NCBI GenBank assembly: GCA_016704565.1
Contig: JADIZV010000005.1
Span: 1 to 43,197, forward strand
DNA from: Candidatus Phosphoribacter baldrii
Lineage (GTDB): Bacteria; Actinomycetota; Actinomycetes; Actinomycetales; Dermatophilaceae
Reading direction: 5' to 3'
Length of the DNA stretch: 43,197 nt
The notes beneath the pieces are model-generated. The model was not told where the DNA came from, ran no database searches, and worked only from the letters and a program-made list of their open reading frames with translations. Positions 1 through 13,144 of the stretch are shown in pieces; within the stretch, counting starts at the first letter, position 1, and each line of letters starts with the position of its first letter. The position numbers and the translations under genes are program-made.

Positions 1-1328
1 GTACATCAGCAAGATGTAAAGCGCGGCCGGGATGATGCAGGTCGTCGCGATGATGGCGACCACCTGGTAACGCTGGTAGGTGCCGGCCAGGACGAAAGGA
101 ACTCCGGACGAACGACCCGAGGCCCGGGCAACGCCAGGCCGGAGAGCCCAAAGCACGCTTCGATGAGCCGCACGCCGGGCGGGCCGAAAGTGCAGGGACG
201 ACTCGTTGCCAGCCACCGGGAGTCCGGAATTCGCTTGCTCCCGCGGCGGCTGATCAGCATCCCTGCGACGAGGAACAGGCCAGCCGTCGAGAACCCGTGG
301 TTGATCATGTAGAAGCTCGACCCGGCCCAGCTCGTGGAGGTCATCGCGAAGATGCCCAGCACGATGAAGCCGAAGTGGCTGATCGAGGTGAAGGCGATGA
401 GCCGCATGAGGTCGGTCTGCCCGATGGCAAGCAAGGCCCCGTAGAGCACTGACACCAGGGCCAGGACGAGAACCACCGGGGTGGCCCACTGGCTGGCGCC
501 CGGGAACAGCTCGAGGCAGAACCGGATCATTCCGTAGGTGCCGACCTTGTCGAGCACGCCGACGAGCAGCGTGGCCGTGGCTGGGCGGCTCTCCGCGGCC
601 GCGTCGGGCAGCCAGGTGTGGACCGGAACCATGGGGGCCTTCACCGCGAATGCGATGAAGAACCCGAGGAAGATCCACTTCTCGGTGCCCGGGGCCAACT
701 GTATGCCGGCCAGTTTGGTCAGCAGGAAGCCGTCAGCTCCGCCGGGCCCCTGGACATAGAGGGGCGATGACCGCGGCCAGCATGATGAGCCCGCCGGCCA
801 GCGAGAACAGGAGGAACTTGACGGCGGCATACTGCCGACGCGGTCCACCGAACTGCCCGATGAGGAAGTAGACCGGGACGAGCATCGCCTCGAAGAACAC
901 GTAGAACAGGAACACGTCGGTCGCCGCGAACACGCCCACCATGAAGGTCTCAAGGACGAGCATGAGCGCGAAGTAGTGCCGCTCGCGGTGGGCTTCCTCG
1001 GCGGGCAGATCGTTCCACGCGGCCAGGAGGCAGACCGGCACGAGGATGACCGACATGAGGATGAGTGACAGTGCGATGCCATCGACACCGAGGGCATAAC
1101 TGACCCCGAACTGCGGGATCCACGAGTGCTCTTCGACGAGTTGGAACTTGTCCTTGCTCGCGGTCGAGAACTGCAGAGCGCCGGCCACGGCGAAGATCAG
1201 CGTGACGACGGAAGCACCGAGCGCGATGTGCTTCGCCCGGTCGATGAGCGAGGCGGGCAGCAGCCACAGGACCACGGCCCCGACAAGCGGGATCAGGCCG
1301 ATGACGGTCAGCCAGGGAACTGGTTCAT
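1..1328 (-). CDS. nuoM: NADH-quinone oxidoreductase subunit M, 3'-truncated by the window edge and frameshifted
   Basis: Membrane proton-pumping subunit of complex I, of the antiporter-like family shared with NuoL and NuoN. The ATG at 1328 overlaps the nuoL stop. The family motif around AVKAPMVPVHTWLPDAAAE and the following VGVLDKVGTYGMIRF are clear near 490-660, with many hydrophobic helices. The frame breaks three ways. A C-run at 1315-1317 is one base short just after the start (MNQFP should run into WLTVIGL). A G4 at 761-764 is one base long (VIAP should read VIALYVQGPGG). Positions 1-240 need several more indels to recover the C-terminal GLSGLALPG...TYQRYQVVAIIATT region. I read these as sequencing errors at a contig end. 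nuoN would lie beyond the left edge. Identity is very sure; the exact protein is not recoverable here. Confidence 0.93.
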
Positions 1329-3295
1329 CACTGCACCACCCAGACGACACCAAGGATGACGACGACGCCGAGCAGCATCGTCAGGGCATAGGAGCGGGCC
1401 AGGCCGTTCTGGACCTTCCTCAGGCGGGACGACGTCCCACCGATGAGGGCCGCCAGGCCCCGGGCCGCACCGTCGACCCCGCGCTGGTCGAGGAAGACCA
1501 ACGCCCGGGTGAGGTGAATGCCGGGACGCATCAGCACACCTTCGTTGACCTGGTCCTGATAGAGGTCCTGGCGGGCGGCCCGGGTGAGCAGGCTCCCCAC
1601 CGGAGCGGTCCGCGGCACGGCATCGCGCCAGTAGCGCATCCACGCCAGGGCGACTCCGCCGGCGACGACGAGCAAGGTCAGACCCATGAGCGGGATCGCC
1701 GGGATCACCGGATGATGCTCTTGGCCATGTCCCCCGACGACCGGCTCGAGCCAGTGCAGGATGCCGTTGGTCGGGCCGAGGATCAGCCCGAGGAAGGCCG
1801 ACCCGACAGCGAGGACAATCATGGGGACGGTCATCGTGCGGGGCGACTCGTGCGGGTGCGCCTCCTTGGGCCAGCGCTTGTCACCGTGGAAGGTCATGAA
1901 GAACAGCCGGGACATGTAGAAGGCGGTGATGCCGGCGCCGATGAGCGTGGCCATCCCGAAGACCCACGGCCGCCAGCCCTCGCCGACGAACGCGGCCTCG
2001 ATGATCTTGTCCTTGCTCCAGAACCCCGCGAACGGGGGAACGCCGAGGATCGCCAGCCAGCCGAGCCCGAAGGTCACCCAGGTGATCTTCATGACCCCGG
2101 ACAGGTTGCCGAAGCCGCGCATGTCGACCTTGTCGTTCATGCCGTGCATGACCGACCCCGCTCCGAGGAACATCCCGGCCTTGAAGAAGCCGTGGGTGAG
2201 CAGGTGGAAGATCGCAAAGGCATAGCCGACCGGGCCAAGGCCAGCCGCGAGCATCATGTAGCCGATTTGGCTCATCGTCGAAGCGGCCAGAGCCTTCTTG
2301 ATGTCGTCCTTGGCGCATCCGACGATCGCCCCGTAGGTGAGGGTGATCGCGCCGACAATGACGACGGCCAACTGCGCGTTGGGCGCGGCGTCGAAGATCG
2401 CGTGGCTGCGCACGACGAGATAGACGCCGGCGGTGACCATCGTCGCCGCGTGGATCAGCGCCGACACCGGGGTCGGGCCGGCCATCGCGTCGCCGAGCCA
2501 GCTCTGCAGCGGGAACTGGGCCGATTTGCCACACGCCGCCAGCAACAGGAACAGGCCGATCACCGTGAGTGCGCCCTGGTTGGCGTTGGCCACGCCGGCG
2601 TTGACCGTCTGGAAGTCGACCGCACCGAACTGCCAGAACATCGCCATGATGGCCAGACCCATGCCGACGTCACCGACGCGGTTGGCCACGAACGCCTTGT
2701 TGGCCGCGCTCGCGTAGGGCGGGTTCCAGTTCCAGAAGCCGATGAGCAGGTAGGACGCCAGACCGACGCCTTCCCAGCCGACATAGACCAGCAAGTAGGA
2801 GTCGGCCAGGACGAGCAGCAGCATCGCCGCCACGAAGAGGTTGAGGTAGGCGAAGAAGCGCCGCTTGTCCGGGTCGTGCTCCATGTAGCCGAGCGAATAG
2901 ACGTGGATGAGCGATCCGACGAACGTCACCAACAGCACGAAGGCGACGGACAACGGGTCAAGCAGCATCCCAGCCTCCAGCTGGAACTGTCCCGCGGGCA
3001 CCCACGAGAACAGGTGCAGTGACAGGGCACGCTCCTCGGAGCCCAGCCCGAGCAGGCTCAGGAACACGCCGAACCCGACGAGGAAGGCGGCCCACGACAT
3101 CGCGGTCGCGAACAGCGGCCCCCACGAGTCGGTGCGTCGCCCGCCGAGAAGCAGGACTGCCGCGCCGAGGAGCGGGAAGGCCACAAGCAACCAGGCGTAT
3201 GCCGCGAAGCCGCTGGCCGCGTGCGCGGCAGCCGCGTCGCCTCCGAGCGGCATACCGGCGGACATGCCTGCCACGGTGGTCAGAGAGAGGCTCAC
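1328..3295 (-). CDS. nuoL: NADH-quinone oxidoreductase subunit L
   Basis: Largest antiporter-like proton-translocating membrane subunit of complex I, 655 residues, normal family length. Diagnostic segments are YSLGYMEHDP, WEGVGLASYLLIGFW, AFVANRVGDVGMG and SALIHAATMVTAGVYLVVR, with the conserved lysine-bearing CGKSAQFPLQSWLG between them. The C-terminal part carries the loop and final helices that form the long lateral helix in this family. A GTG at 3295, preceded by GGGGAG, gives the expected N-terminus 11 bases after the nuoK stop; the open frame extends further upstream but that part is nuoK antiframe. Intact reading frame, unlike nuoM. Part of the nuoA-M operon. Confidence 0.97.
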   Translation of the reverse strand: MSLSLTTVAGMSAGMPLGGDAAAAHAASGFAAYAWLLVAFPLLGAAVLLLGGRRTDSWGPLFATAMSWAAFLVGFGVFLSLLGLGSEERALSLHLFSWVPAGQFQLEAGMLLDPLSVAFVLLVTFVGSLIHVYSLGYMEHDPDKRRFFAYLNLFVAAMLLLVLADSYLLVYVGWEGVGLASYLLIGFWNWNPPYASAANKAFVANRVGDVGMGLAIMAMFWQFGAVDFQTVNAGVANANQGALTVIGLFLLLAACGKSAQFPLQSWLGDAMAGPTPVSALIHAATMVTAGVYLVVRSHAIFDAAPNAQLAVVIVGAITLTYGAIVGCAKDDIKKALAASTMSQIGYMMLAAGLGPVGYAFAIFHLLTHGFFKAGMFLGAGSVMHGMNDKVDMRGFGNLSGVMKITWVTFGLGWLAILGVPPFAGFWSKDKIIEAAFVGEGWRPWVFGMATLIGAGITAFYMSRLFFMTFHGDKRWPKEAHPHESPRTMTVPMIVLAVGSAFLGLILGPTNGILHWLEPVVGGHGQEHHPVIPAIPLMGLTLLVVAGGVALAWMRYWRDAVPRTAPVGSLLTRAARQDLYQDQVNEGVLMRPGIHLTRALVFLDQRGVDGAARGLAALIGGTSSRLRKVQNGLARSYALTMLLGVVVILGVVWVVQ

Positions 3296-3306
3296 TGGAT
3301 CTCCCC

Positions 3307-3606
3307 TTACAGCTTCAGCAGGTTGGCGTCGTCGACCGAGGCCGAGCGGCGGGCACGGAAGATGGCCATGATGATCGCCAGACCGACGACCACCTCGGCG
3401 GCCGCGACGACCATGACGAACAGGGCGATGACCTGGCCGTCGAGGGTGCCGTGGATCCGCGAGAAGGTGACGAAGGCCAGGTTGGCCGCGTTGAGCATCA
3501 ACTCGATGCCCATGAAGATGATGATCGCGTTGCGACGCACGAGGACGGTGGCCGCCCCGATCGTGAACAGCAGGATCGACAGGTAGATGTAGTTGATGAG
3601 GTTCAC
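3307..3606 (-). CDS. nuoK: NADH-quinone oxidoreductase subunit K
   Basis: Small membrane subunit of complex I (99 residues, typical length) with three transmembrane helices. The sequence NLINYIYLSILLFTIGAA opens the first helix, GIELMLNAANLAFV holds the conserved membrane glutamate used in proton transfer, and VVAAAEVVVGLAII holds the second conserved glutamate. The start overlaps the nuoJ stop by 4 bases, indicating translational coupling. Frame intact; no oddities. Confidence 0.97.
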   Translation of the reverse strand: MNLINYIYLSILLFTIGAATVLVRRNAIIIFMGIELMLNAANLAFVTFSRIHGTLDGQVIALFVMVVAAAEVVVGLAIIMAIFRARRSASVDDANLLKL

Positions 3607-4364
3607 CGCGACCTCCCCTCCTCGATCTCGGCGCTGGCCTGGGTCGTCGGCGTCTCGTCCGGAGCGACGATCTGGTCACGTGCGACGAGCACCCGGGAGA
3701 CCGACAGGTCACTAGGCGTGCCGTCCGGCAGGAGCGCCGGGGTATCGACGGCATTGGACCGGGCATAGACACCGGGGGCCGGCAGGCCGGCGACGAACAC
3801 GTTGTCCTTGACCCGCTTGGCCGCCAGCTCGCGCTGCGTCGCCTTGGGCGTCAGTCGTTCGCGGTGGGCGAGCACCATGGCCCCGACCGCTGCCGTGATG
3901 AGCAGTGCTGAGGTGACCTCGAAGACCCAGACGTACTTGCCGAAGATGAGATCGGCCAGTCCGCTGACGTTGCCGGGGTCAGAGTTGATCTCATCCAGAC
4001 CTGCCGCCGACGGCAGGGTGAAGGAGCCGACCGCGAGGAACATCAGGGCGGCCAACGCCAGGGCCAGGACGAGGGAGGCCACCCGGTGTCCGCGGATGGT
4101 CTCGGACAACGAGTCGGACGCATCGACTCCGACGAGCATGAGGACGAACAGGAAGATCATCATCACGGCGCCGGTGTAGACGAAGACTTGGACGATCCCG
4201 AGGAACTCCGCCTGCTGGGCGAGGTAGAGGACGCCGAGGTTGACCATGACGAACGCCATGCACAACGCGGCGTGGACCGCCTTGCGCGCGAACAACAACC
4301 CCAATGCGCCCAACACCATGAGCGGGGCGATCAGCCAGAACAGCCAGGCTTCCGCATAACTCAT
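3603..4364 (-). CDS. nuoJ: NADH-quinone oxidoreductase subunit J
   Basis: Membrane subunit of complex I, 253 residues. Five hydrophobic helices occupy roughly residues 1-165, including the VQVFVYTGAVMMIFLFVLML segment that contains the flexible pi-bulge helix known for this family. The remaining ~85 residues form a hydrophilic tail (VKDNVFVAGLPAPGVYARSN and onward) that is long compared with the ~180-residue enterobacterial protein but usual in actinobacteria. The ATG overlaps the nuoI stop (ATGA), and its own stop overlaps nuoK. No frame problem. Confidence 0.96.
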   Translation of the reverse strand: MSYAEAWLFWLIAPLMVLGALGLLFARKAVHAALCMAFVMVNLGVLYLAQQAEFLGIVQVFVYTGAVMMIFLFVLMLVGVDASDSLSETIRGHRVASLVLALALAALMFLAVGSFTLPSAAGLDEINSDPGNVSGLADLIFGKYVWVFEVTSALLITAAVGAMVLAHRERLTPKATQRELAAKRVKDNVFVAGLPAPGVYARSNAVDTPALLPDGTPSDLSVSRVLVARDQIVAPDETPTTQASAEIEEGRSR

Positions 4365-5119
4365 CGCGCGGCACCTCCTTCGGCGGTCATTGCGGCGGCG
4401 TCGGCCGCGGCCGTTGCAGGGGCCGTTGCCCCGTCGGCGGCGTCAGCGGCCGCCTGCTCGGCCGCCCAGGCCCGCTGCTCGTCGGTCGCCTCGGCCACCT
4501 TGCCGAGGTAGTAGTCGCGCTCTTCCATCCCCGCCACCATCGGGTGCGGCGCGGGCAGCATCCCCTGCTGGATCGGAGCCAGCAACTGCTCCTTGGTGAA
4601 GATGAGGTCGGCGCGGTTGTTGTCGGCCAGCTCGTAGAAGTTGGTCATCGTCAACGCCCGCGTGGGGCACGCCTCGATGCACAACCCGCAGAAGATGCAC
4701 CGCAGGTAGTTGATCTGGTAGACGCGGCCATAGCGCTCGCCCGGCGAGAACCGGCCGGTGCCGCCCTCCTCCGCCGGGGTGTCGTCGTTGTCGGCACCTT
4801 CGACGAGGATCGCGTCGGCCGGGCAGGCCCACGCGCACAACTCGCAGCCGACGCACTTCTCCAGCCCGTCGGGGTGCCGGTTGAGCTGGTGTCGACCGTG
4901 GTAGCGCGGCGCCGTCGGGCGCTTCTCCTCCGGGTATTCCTCGGTGAGCACCTTGCGGAACATCGTCGCCCAGGTGACCCCGAAGCCGCCCACGGCAGCC
5001 GGCAGGATCTCGCCCAACCAGCCGGCCCGGGCGGTCGGCTCGTCAGTGCGGGTATGCCGGGTGGAGGGCAGGTTGGCGCCGTTGGAGTGGTCGGGTTGCG
5101 CGGGCAGGTTGTCAGCCAC
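4361..5119 (-). CDS. nuoI: NADH-quinone oxidoreductase subunit I (2x 4Fe-4S)
   Basis: Peripheral-arm iron-sulfur subunit of complex I that carries clusters N6a and N6b towards quinone. Two perfect ferredoxin motifs are visible: CVGCELCAWACP and CIFCGLCIEACP. The protein is 252 residues, longer than usual because of an ~45-residue disordered N-terminal region before GGFGVTWATMF and an Ala-rich C-terminal tail. I chose the GTG at 5119 (product starts ADNLPAQPD), which overlaps the nuoH stop by 8 bases; the longer open frame upstream is nuoH antiframe. Start certainty is moderate. Confidence 0.95.
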   Translation of the reverse strand: MADNLPAQPDHSNGANLPSTRHTRTDEPTARAGWLGEILPAAVGGFGVTWATMFRKVLTEEYPEEKRPTAPRYHGRHQLNRHPDGLEKCVGCELCAWACPADAILVEGADNDDTPAEEGGTGRFSPGERYGRVYQINYLRCIFCGLCIEACPTRALTMTNFYELADNNRADLIFTKEQLLAPIQQGMLPAPHPMVAGMEERDYYLGKVAEATDEQRAWAAEQAAADAADGATAPATAAADAAAMTAEGGAAR

Positions 5120-6467
5120 GGCTCTCCTCCTTCGCGGTGAGGGTCGAGGCCGCAACGGCCGGTATGCCGCGTTCCGGCTCGCGCAGGGTCTGCCCAGGCA
5201 GCGGTGGCACCGGGAAACCGCCAGCGAACGGATCGATCTCGTCCGGTGGGGGCGGGGTCGTCGTCGTGGCCGAGCCACGGTCAAGCAGCACACCCAGCAC
5301 GAACAGAGCGACGAGCACCGCACCGATGAGGATCAGCGAGGCGGTCGACAAGCCGCGACCCATGATCGTCACGACGGCCGAGCCACCGAACCAGCCCAGC
5401 GCAGCCGCACGCATGAAGGCGACGAGCACAACCCACGCCAGGGTGAGTGGGATGAGCAGTTTCCAGCCCAGCCGCATGAACTGGTCGTAGCGGACGCGAG
5501 GCAACGAACCGCGCAGCCAGACGAAGAAGAACATGAACGACCACACCTTGAGGGTGAACCAGAGCAAACCCCACCAGCCGGTGCTGAAGTAGCCGTCGCC
5601 GATCGCCGAGATGAACGGCGGCGCCTGCCACCCGCCGAGGAACATCGTCGTGGCCAGTGCCGAAACGCTGAACATGTTGATGTATTCGGCGAGGAAGAAC
5701 ATCGCGAAGCGCATCGAGCCGTATTCGGTGTGGAACCCACCGACGATCTCGCCCTCGCCCTCGGCCAGGTCGAAGGGCAACCGGTTGGTCTCCCCCACCA
5801 TGGTCACGAGGTAAACGAGGAACGACGGGATCGCCGACACGATGAACCAGGTGCTGCGCTGGGCATCCACGATGGCGGAGGTCGACATCGACCCGCTCAT
5901 GATGAAGACCGCGACGAGCGAGAGACCCATGGCGATCTCGTAGGAGATGACCTGAGCCGACGAACGCAACCCGCCGAGCAGCGGATAGGTCGACCCGGAA
6001 GACCACCCGGCCAGCAGGATGCCGTAGACGCCGACGGACGCCACCGCGAGCACCAACAGCACCGCAACGGGGGCATCGGTCAACTGCAGCGGCGTCCGGT
6101 GTCCGAACATCCACACCTCGCCGCCGAGGGGCATGATCCCGAAGGCGACGAAACACATCGTCGCGACGATGAGCGGAGCCAAGGTGAAGATGAACTTGTC
6201 GGCCGCCGCCGGAGCGTTGTCCTCCTTGAACATCGACTTCATGCCGTCGGCCAGGGTCTGCAACAGACCGAACGGCCCGTTGCGGTTGGGGCCGGGACGC
6301 TGCTGCATCCGGCCGATGACCCGCCGCTCGAACCAGATGACCAGCAGGGTCGAGATGAGCAGGTAGACGAAGATGAACAACGCCTTGACCAGCGAGAGCC
6401 ACAGCGGCGTGTCGCTGAAGTCGGCCAACGGCCTTTCGATCGCCGGGACCAGCATCGATGTGATCAC
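5112..6467 (-). CDS. nuoH: NADH-quinone oxidoreductase subunit H
   Basis: Membrane subunit that, with NuoB, NuoD and NuoI, forms the quinone-binding chamber of complex I; 451 residues with eight or more hydrophobic helices. Conserved stretches include IWFERRVIGRMQQRPGPNRN, GPFGLLQTLADGMKS, FDLAEGEGEIVGGFHTEYG and FVWLRGSLPRVRYDQFM. The GTG start at 6467 is four bases inside the nuoG end (GTGA) and has GGGAGGTG just upstream, which decides it over longer frames. A Pro/Thr-rich C-terminal extension of ~60 residues after the last helix is common in actinobacteria. Frame intact. Confidence 0.96.
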   Translation of the reverse strand: MITSMLVPAIERPLADFSDTPLWLSLVKALFIFVYLLISTLLVIWFERRVIGRMQQRPGPNRNGPFGLLQTLADGMKSMFKEDNAPAAADKFIFTLAPLIVATMCFVAFGIMPLGGEVWMFGHRTPLQLTDAPVAVLLVLAVASVGVYGILLAGWSSGSTYPLLGGLRSSAQVISYEIAMGLSLVAVFIMSGSMSTSAIVDAQRSTWFIVSAIPSFLVYLVTMVGETNRLPFDLAEGEGEIVGGFHTEYGSMRFAMFFLAEYINMFSVSALATTMFLGGWQAPPFISAIGDGYFSTGWWGLLWFTLKVWSFMFFFVWLRGSLPRVRYDQFMRLGWKLLIPLTLAWVVLVAFMRAAALGWFGGSAVVTIMGRGLSTASLILIGAVLVALFVLGVLLDRGSATTTTPPPPDEIDPFAGGFPVPPLPGQTLREPERGIPAVAASTLTAKEESRG

Positions 6468-8899
6468 CGGGCACCTCCCTTGGTCACCGTGACGCGGGCA
6501 CCGGCATCGACGCCGAGTGTCGAGCGGACTGCGCACCCGAGCGAGTTGGTTGGCAGCCAGACCACGCCGTCGACCATCCCGTCGGCCACCAGGACCGGAA
6601 CGCTCACCGAGCCGGAGCCGCTGGACACGGTCACCTCGTCGCCGTCGACGACCGCGAGCCGCGCGGCCAGCGCCGCACCGACGCGGGCCACGGATGCGCG
6701 CGCGGTGCCGGCGAGGAACGGCTCGCCGTCCTGCATGCGCCCGCGGTCGAGCAGCAGCGGCCAGGTCGCCAACACGACGTCGCCGTCGCCCGCCCCGTAT
6801 GCCGTCCCCCCACCGTTCGCAGCGCCACTGGACGTCGCGCGAGCACCGGTCCACGGACCGAGAGCCTCGAACTGGTCGTTGATCTGCTCCTGGGTGCGGG
6901 TCTCGAGGAACACCCCGAGCTCCGCCGCGAGCATGTCCAAGACCCGGTGGTCGCTCATCGAGTTGGTCGTGAGGGCCGCTTCGAACGGCCGGACCCGGCC
7001 TTCCCAGTTGACGAAGCTGCCCGCCTTCTCGGCATGTGGGGCAACCGGCAGGACCACGTCGGCGACCGCCGTCACGGCCGACTCGCGGATCTCGAGGCTA
7101 ACGACGAAGGCCTTGGCCAGCGCATCGGACACCTGCGGCAGGGCCAGGTCGCCGGGGTCGACCCCACCGACGACGAGGGCGCCGAGGGCGCCGCTTGCCG
7201 CAGCCGAGACGATGCCGGCGGTGTCGCGGCCCGGCGTGGCCGGAAGCGAGGCGACCTCCCAGACCGCGGCGACCTCACCGCGTGCCGCGGCGTCGGTCAC
7301 CGGGCGGCCACCGGGCAGCAGGGCGCCGAGGGCACCGGCCTCCAGCGCACCGCGCTCGCCGGCCCGCCTGGGGATCCAGGCCAGCCGAGCACCCGTTGAT
7401 GCGGCCAAGGACACGGCCGCGGCCAGCGCGCCGGGCGAGGTCGCCAGGCGCTCACCCACGAGAACGATCCCGCCACCGGACAGCGCCGACGTGAGTGTCG
7501 GGTCGGCCAGGGCGGCAGCCTCGGCTCCCGGGGCCGCGGGCACGAGGGTCCCGGAGAGCTTCTCCAGGCCGCGGGTGGCAAAGGGGGCCACGGCATACAC
7601 GGCGGTCTTGGCCTTGCGGACCGCCCGCCGAAGCCGCAGGAAGACGATCGGCGACTCCTCCTCCGGCTCGAACCCGGCGAGGACGACGGCCTTGGCGGAC
7701 CGGAGGTCGGCGTAGGTGACCGCTCCCCCACCCGGGCCGGTCGCCACCACGTGCTCGGCGAGGAACGCGACCTCGGCCGCGGAGTGCGGCCGGGCGCGGA
7801 AGTCGATGTCGTTGGTGCCCAAGGCGATTCGCGCGAACTTGCCGTAGGCGTAGGCGTCTTCGGCGGACACCCGCCCGCCCACGAGCACGCCGACACCGTT
7901 GGCTGCCTGCAGCCCCGCGGCCGCGGCGGCTAGCGCCTCGGGCCAACCGACGGCCCGCATCGACCCGTCGGGCTGGCGCAGCAGGGGGAGCTCAAGCCGG
8001 TCGGGCAGGGTGGCCGACTGGAAGGCCCATCGGCCCTTGTCACAGGACCACTCGCCGTTGACCTCCGGGTCGTCGATGGCCATCCGACGCAGCACGACGC
8101 CGCGGCGGTGGTCGGTGCGGATCGCGCAACCAGAGGCGCAGTGCTCACACGTGCTCGGCGTGGACACCAGGTCGAAGGGACGCGACCGGAAGCGGTAGCG
8201 CGCGCCCGTCAACGCCCCCACCGGGCAGATCTGCACGGTGTTGCCGGGAGAAATAGGACTCGAACGGCTCGTCCTCGTAGATGCCGATCTGCTGCATCGC
8301 CCCGCGCTCGACGAGGTTGATGAACTTGTCACCGGCGACCTGGTCGGAGAAGCGGGTGCAGCGCTGGCAGAGCACACAGCGCTCGCGGTCGAGCAGCACC
8401 TGGGTCGAGATGTTGACCGGCTTGGTGAAGGTCCGCTTGACGTCGGCGAACCGGGTCTGCGCGCGGCCGTTGGACATGGCCTGGTTCTGCAGGGGGCACT
8501 CGCCGCCTTTGTCGCAGACGGGGCAGTCCAGCGGGTGGTTGATGAGGAGGAACTCCATGACACCCTGCTGGGCCTTGTCGGCAACCGGCGAGGTGTGCTG
8601 AGTGTTGACGACCATGCCCGGGCTCACCGTCATGGTGCACGAGGCCTGCGGCTTGGGGAACGGCGCCAGGGTGCCATCGGGTCGGGGTGCGGCAACGTCG
8701 ACGAGACACTGGCGGCAGGCGCCGACCGGGTCCAGCCCCGGGTGGTCACAGAACCGCGGGATCTCGATGCCGGCCTGTTCGGCGGCGCGGATGATGAGGG
8801 TGCCCTTGGGCACGCTCACCGTCACCCCGTCGATGGTCAGGGTGACCGCATCGGGCGGCGGAGCCTGCCCGGCGGCGGGTGCGGAGCTGGTCGGGACGG

Positions 8900-8903
<4 letters not shown>
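6464..8903 (-). CDS. nuoG: NADH-quinone oxidoreductase subunit G, one apparent frameshift
   Basis: Large peripheral iron-sulfur subunit of complex I, about 812 residues once repaired. The N-terminal part has the 2Fe-2S motif (RFCDHPGLDPVGACRQCLVD), the His-ligated cluster region (HPLDCPVCDKGGECPLQ) and the 4Fe-4S ligands RCVLCQRCTRF. CEHCASGC follows, then a molybdopterin-oxidoreductase-like domain without evident cofactor role. The frame breaks at 8246-8248: GGG on the plus strand should be GG, so that YFS continues into GNTVQICPVGALTG. Both halves are otherwise complete and well conserved, so a sequencing indel is likelier than a pseudogene. The ATG at 8903 overlaps the nuoF stop. Confidence 0.95.
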
Positions 8904-10212
<1,309 letters not shown>

Positions 10213-10216
<4 letters not shown>

Positions 10217-10976
10217 TTCGAGGCCCCCTTCTTCGCAGCGGACTCAGCGGCGGGTGCGGGTGCAGCCGAGGCCGGCGGCACCGGCGCGGTCCAACCGCGC
10301 TCCTGGGCGATCTTGAGACCGAGCAGCGAGGCCGGCCCAGCAGCGGGACCTTCGTCGGCGCGACCGTCGTGGAAGCCCGCGAGCACCCGCGAAACCTCCT
10401 TGAAGGTGCAGACCTTGTCGGCGCCGCGGGTCGGCCGGACGTCCTTGCCGGCCCGCAAGTCGTCGGCGAGGCGGATCGTCGACTCGGGCGTCTGGTTGTC
10501 GAAGAACTCCCAGTTAGTCATGACGACCGGGGCATAGTCGCAGGCGGCGTTGCACTCGACTCGCTCCAGGGTGATCTTGCCGTCGGAGGTCGTCTCGTCG
10601 TGGCCGATCCCGAGGTGCTCGGAGACGGCGTCCCAGATCGCGTCGCCGCCCATGATCGCGCAGAGCGTGTTGGTGCAGACCCCGATGGTGTAGTCGCCGT
10701 TGGGGTGGCGCTTGTATTGGGTGTAGAAGGTGGCGACACCACTCACCTCAGCAGTGGTGAGGTCGAGCACCTCGGCGCAGAACTCGATGCCCCGGCCGGT
10801 GACGTAGCCGTCGACCGACTGGACCAGGTGCAGCAACGGCAGGAGGGCCGACCGCTTGACGGGATAACGCGCGACAACCGCGGCGGCGTCCTCGCGCAAC
10901 GTGGCCAGGACGTCCGCGGCATACGGGGCCTTGCTCTCCGCGCTGACGTGCAGGTGACCCGACGCGTCATGACCGG

Positions 10977-10980
<4 letters not shown>
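10213..10980 (-). CDS. nuoE: NADH-quinone oxidoreductase subunit E (2Fe-2S)
   Basis: Thioredoxin-fold 2Fe-2S subunit that pairs with NuoF (cluster N1a). Cluster ligands lie in GVCTNTLCAIMGG and VECNAACDYAPVVMTN. At 255 residues it is longer than the ~166-residue E. coli protein: after ~residue 190 there is an Ala/Pro/Lys-rich tail (PVPPASAAPAPAAESAAKK) that looks disordered. ATG at 10980 overlaps the nuoD stop. Frame intact. Confidence 0.96.
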
Positions 10981-12409
<1,429 letters not shown>

Positions 12410-12410
<1 letters not shown>

Positions 12411-13144
12411 CAGTTGAACGCCCTCCGCTCGTCGGCCGGGGGCACGGTCGCGCCCTTGTATTCGACCGGGATGCCACCGAGCGGGTAGTCCTTGCGCTGC
12501 GGGTGGCCCGGCCAGTCGTCGGGCATGAGGATCCGCGTCAGGGCCGGGTGGCCGTCGAAGATGATCCCGAACATGTCCCAGGTCTCGCGTTCGTGCCAGG
12601 TCGTCGCGGGGTAGGTCGCGACGATCGACGGGATGTGCGGGTCGGCGTCGGGGCAGACGACCTCGACGCGAATCCGCTTGCTGCCGTGGGTGATCGACAT
12701 GAAGTGGTATGCCGCGTGCAACTCCCGGTCGGTCTCGCCCGGGTAGTGGACACCGGACACCCCGAGACACAGCTCGAAGCGCAGCGCCGGGTCGTCGCGC
12801 AGCACCTGGGCAACGACCGGCAGGTGCTCGCGGACGACGAAGACGGTCAGCTCGCCGCGGTCGACGACGACCTTCTCCACCGCATCCGCGTATGCCGTCC
12901 CAGCCCCGTCCAGCCCCGCCTCCAGGGCGTCGATGCAGGCGTCGAACCAGCCGCCGTAGGGCCGTTCGGAGGCGCCGGGCATGGCGATGGGAACGACGAG
13001 CCCGCCATAGCCCGTGGTGTCTTGGCCGGAGGTCGCACCGAACATGCCGTGCCGGGCGCCGACGACGACCGGCATACCGAGCTCGACGGTGCGGCCACCT
13101 GCCGCGCCGGTCTCCTGCGCCTGGGCGAGGTCGTCGGTGCTCAT
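12410..13144 (-). CDS. nuoC: NADH-quinone oxidoreductase subunit C (30 kDa)
   Basis: Peripheral structural subunit of complex I, 244 residues. The family signature ERETWDMFGIIFDGHPALTR and the preceding PSIVATYPATTWHE are clear, and the C-terminus DWPGHPQRKDYPLGGIPVEY is typical. About 30 N-terminal residues (STDDLAQAQETGAAGG) are not conserved. The ATG at 13144 overlaps the nuoB stop. Not fused to nuoD, unlike in some proteobacteria. Confidence 0.96.

Noticed and set aside
1148..3022. A 624-codon plus-strand frame opposite nuoL
   Set aside because: Same shadow effect; nuoL on the other strand is complete and conserved.
4944..7715. A 923-codon open frame on the plus strand opposite nuoI, nuoH and nuoG
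   Set aside because: High-GC antisense shadow: His/Arg/Glu/Asp-rich, no domain, and the minus strand carries clear complex I proteins.
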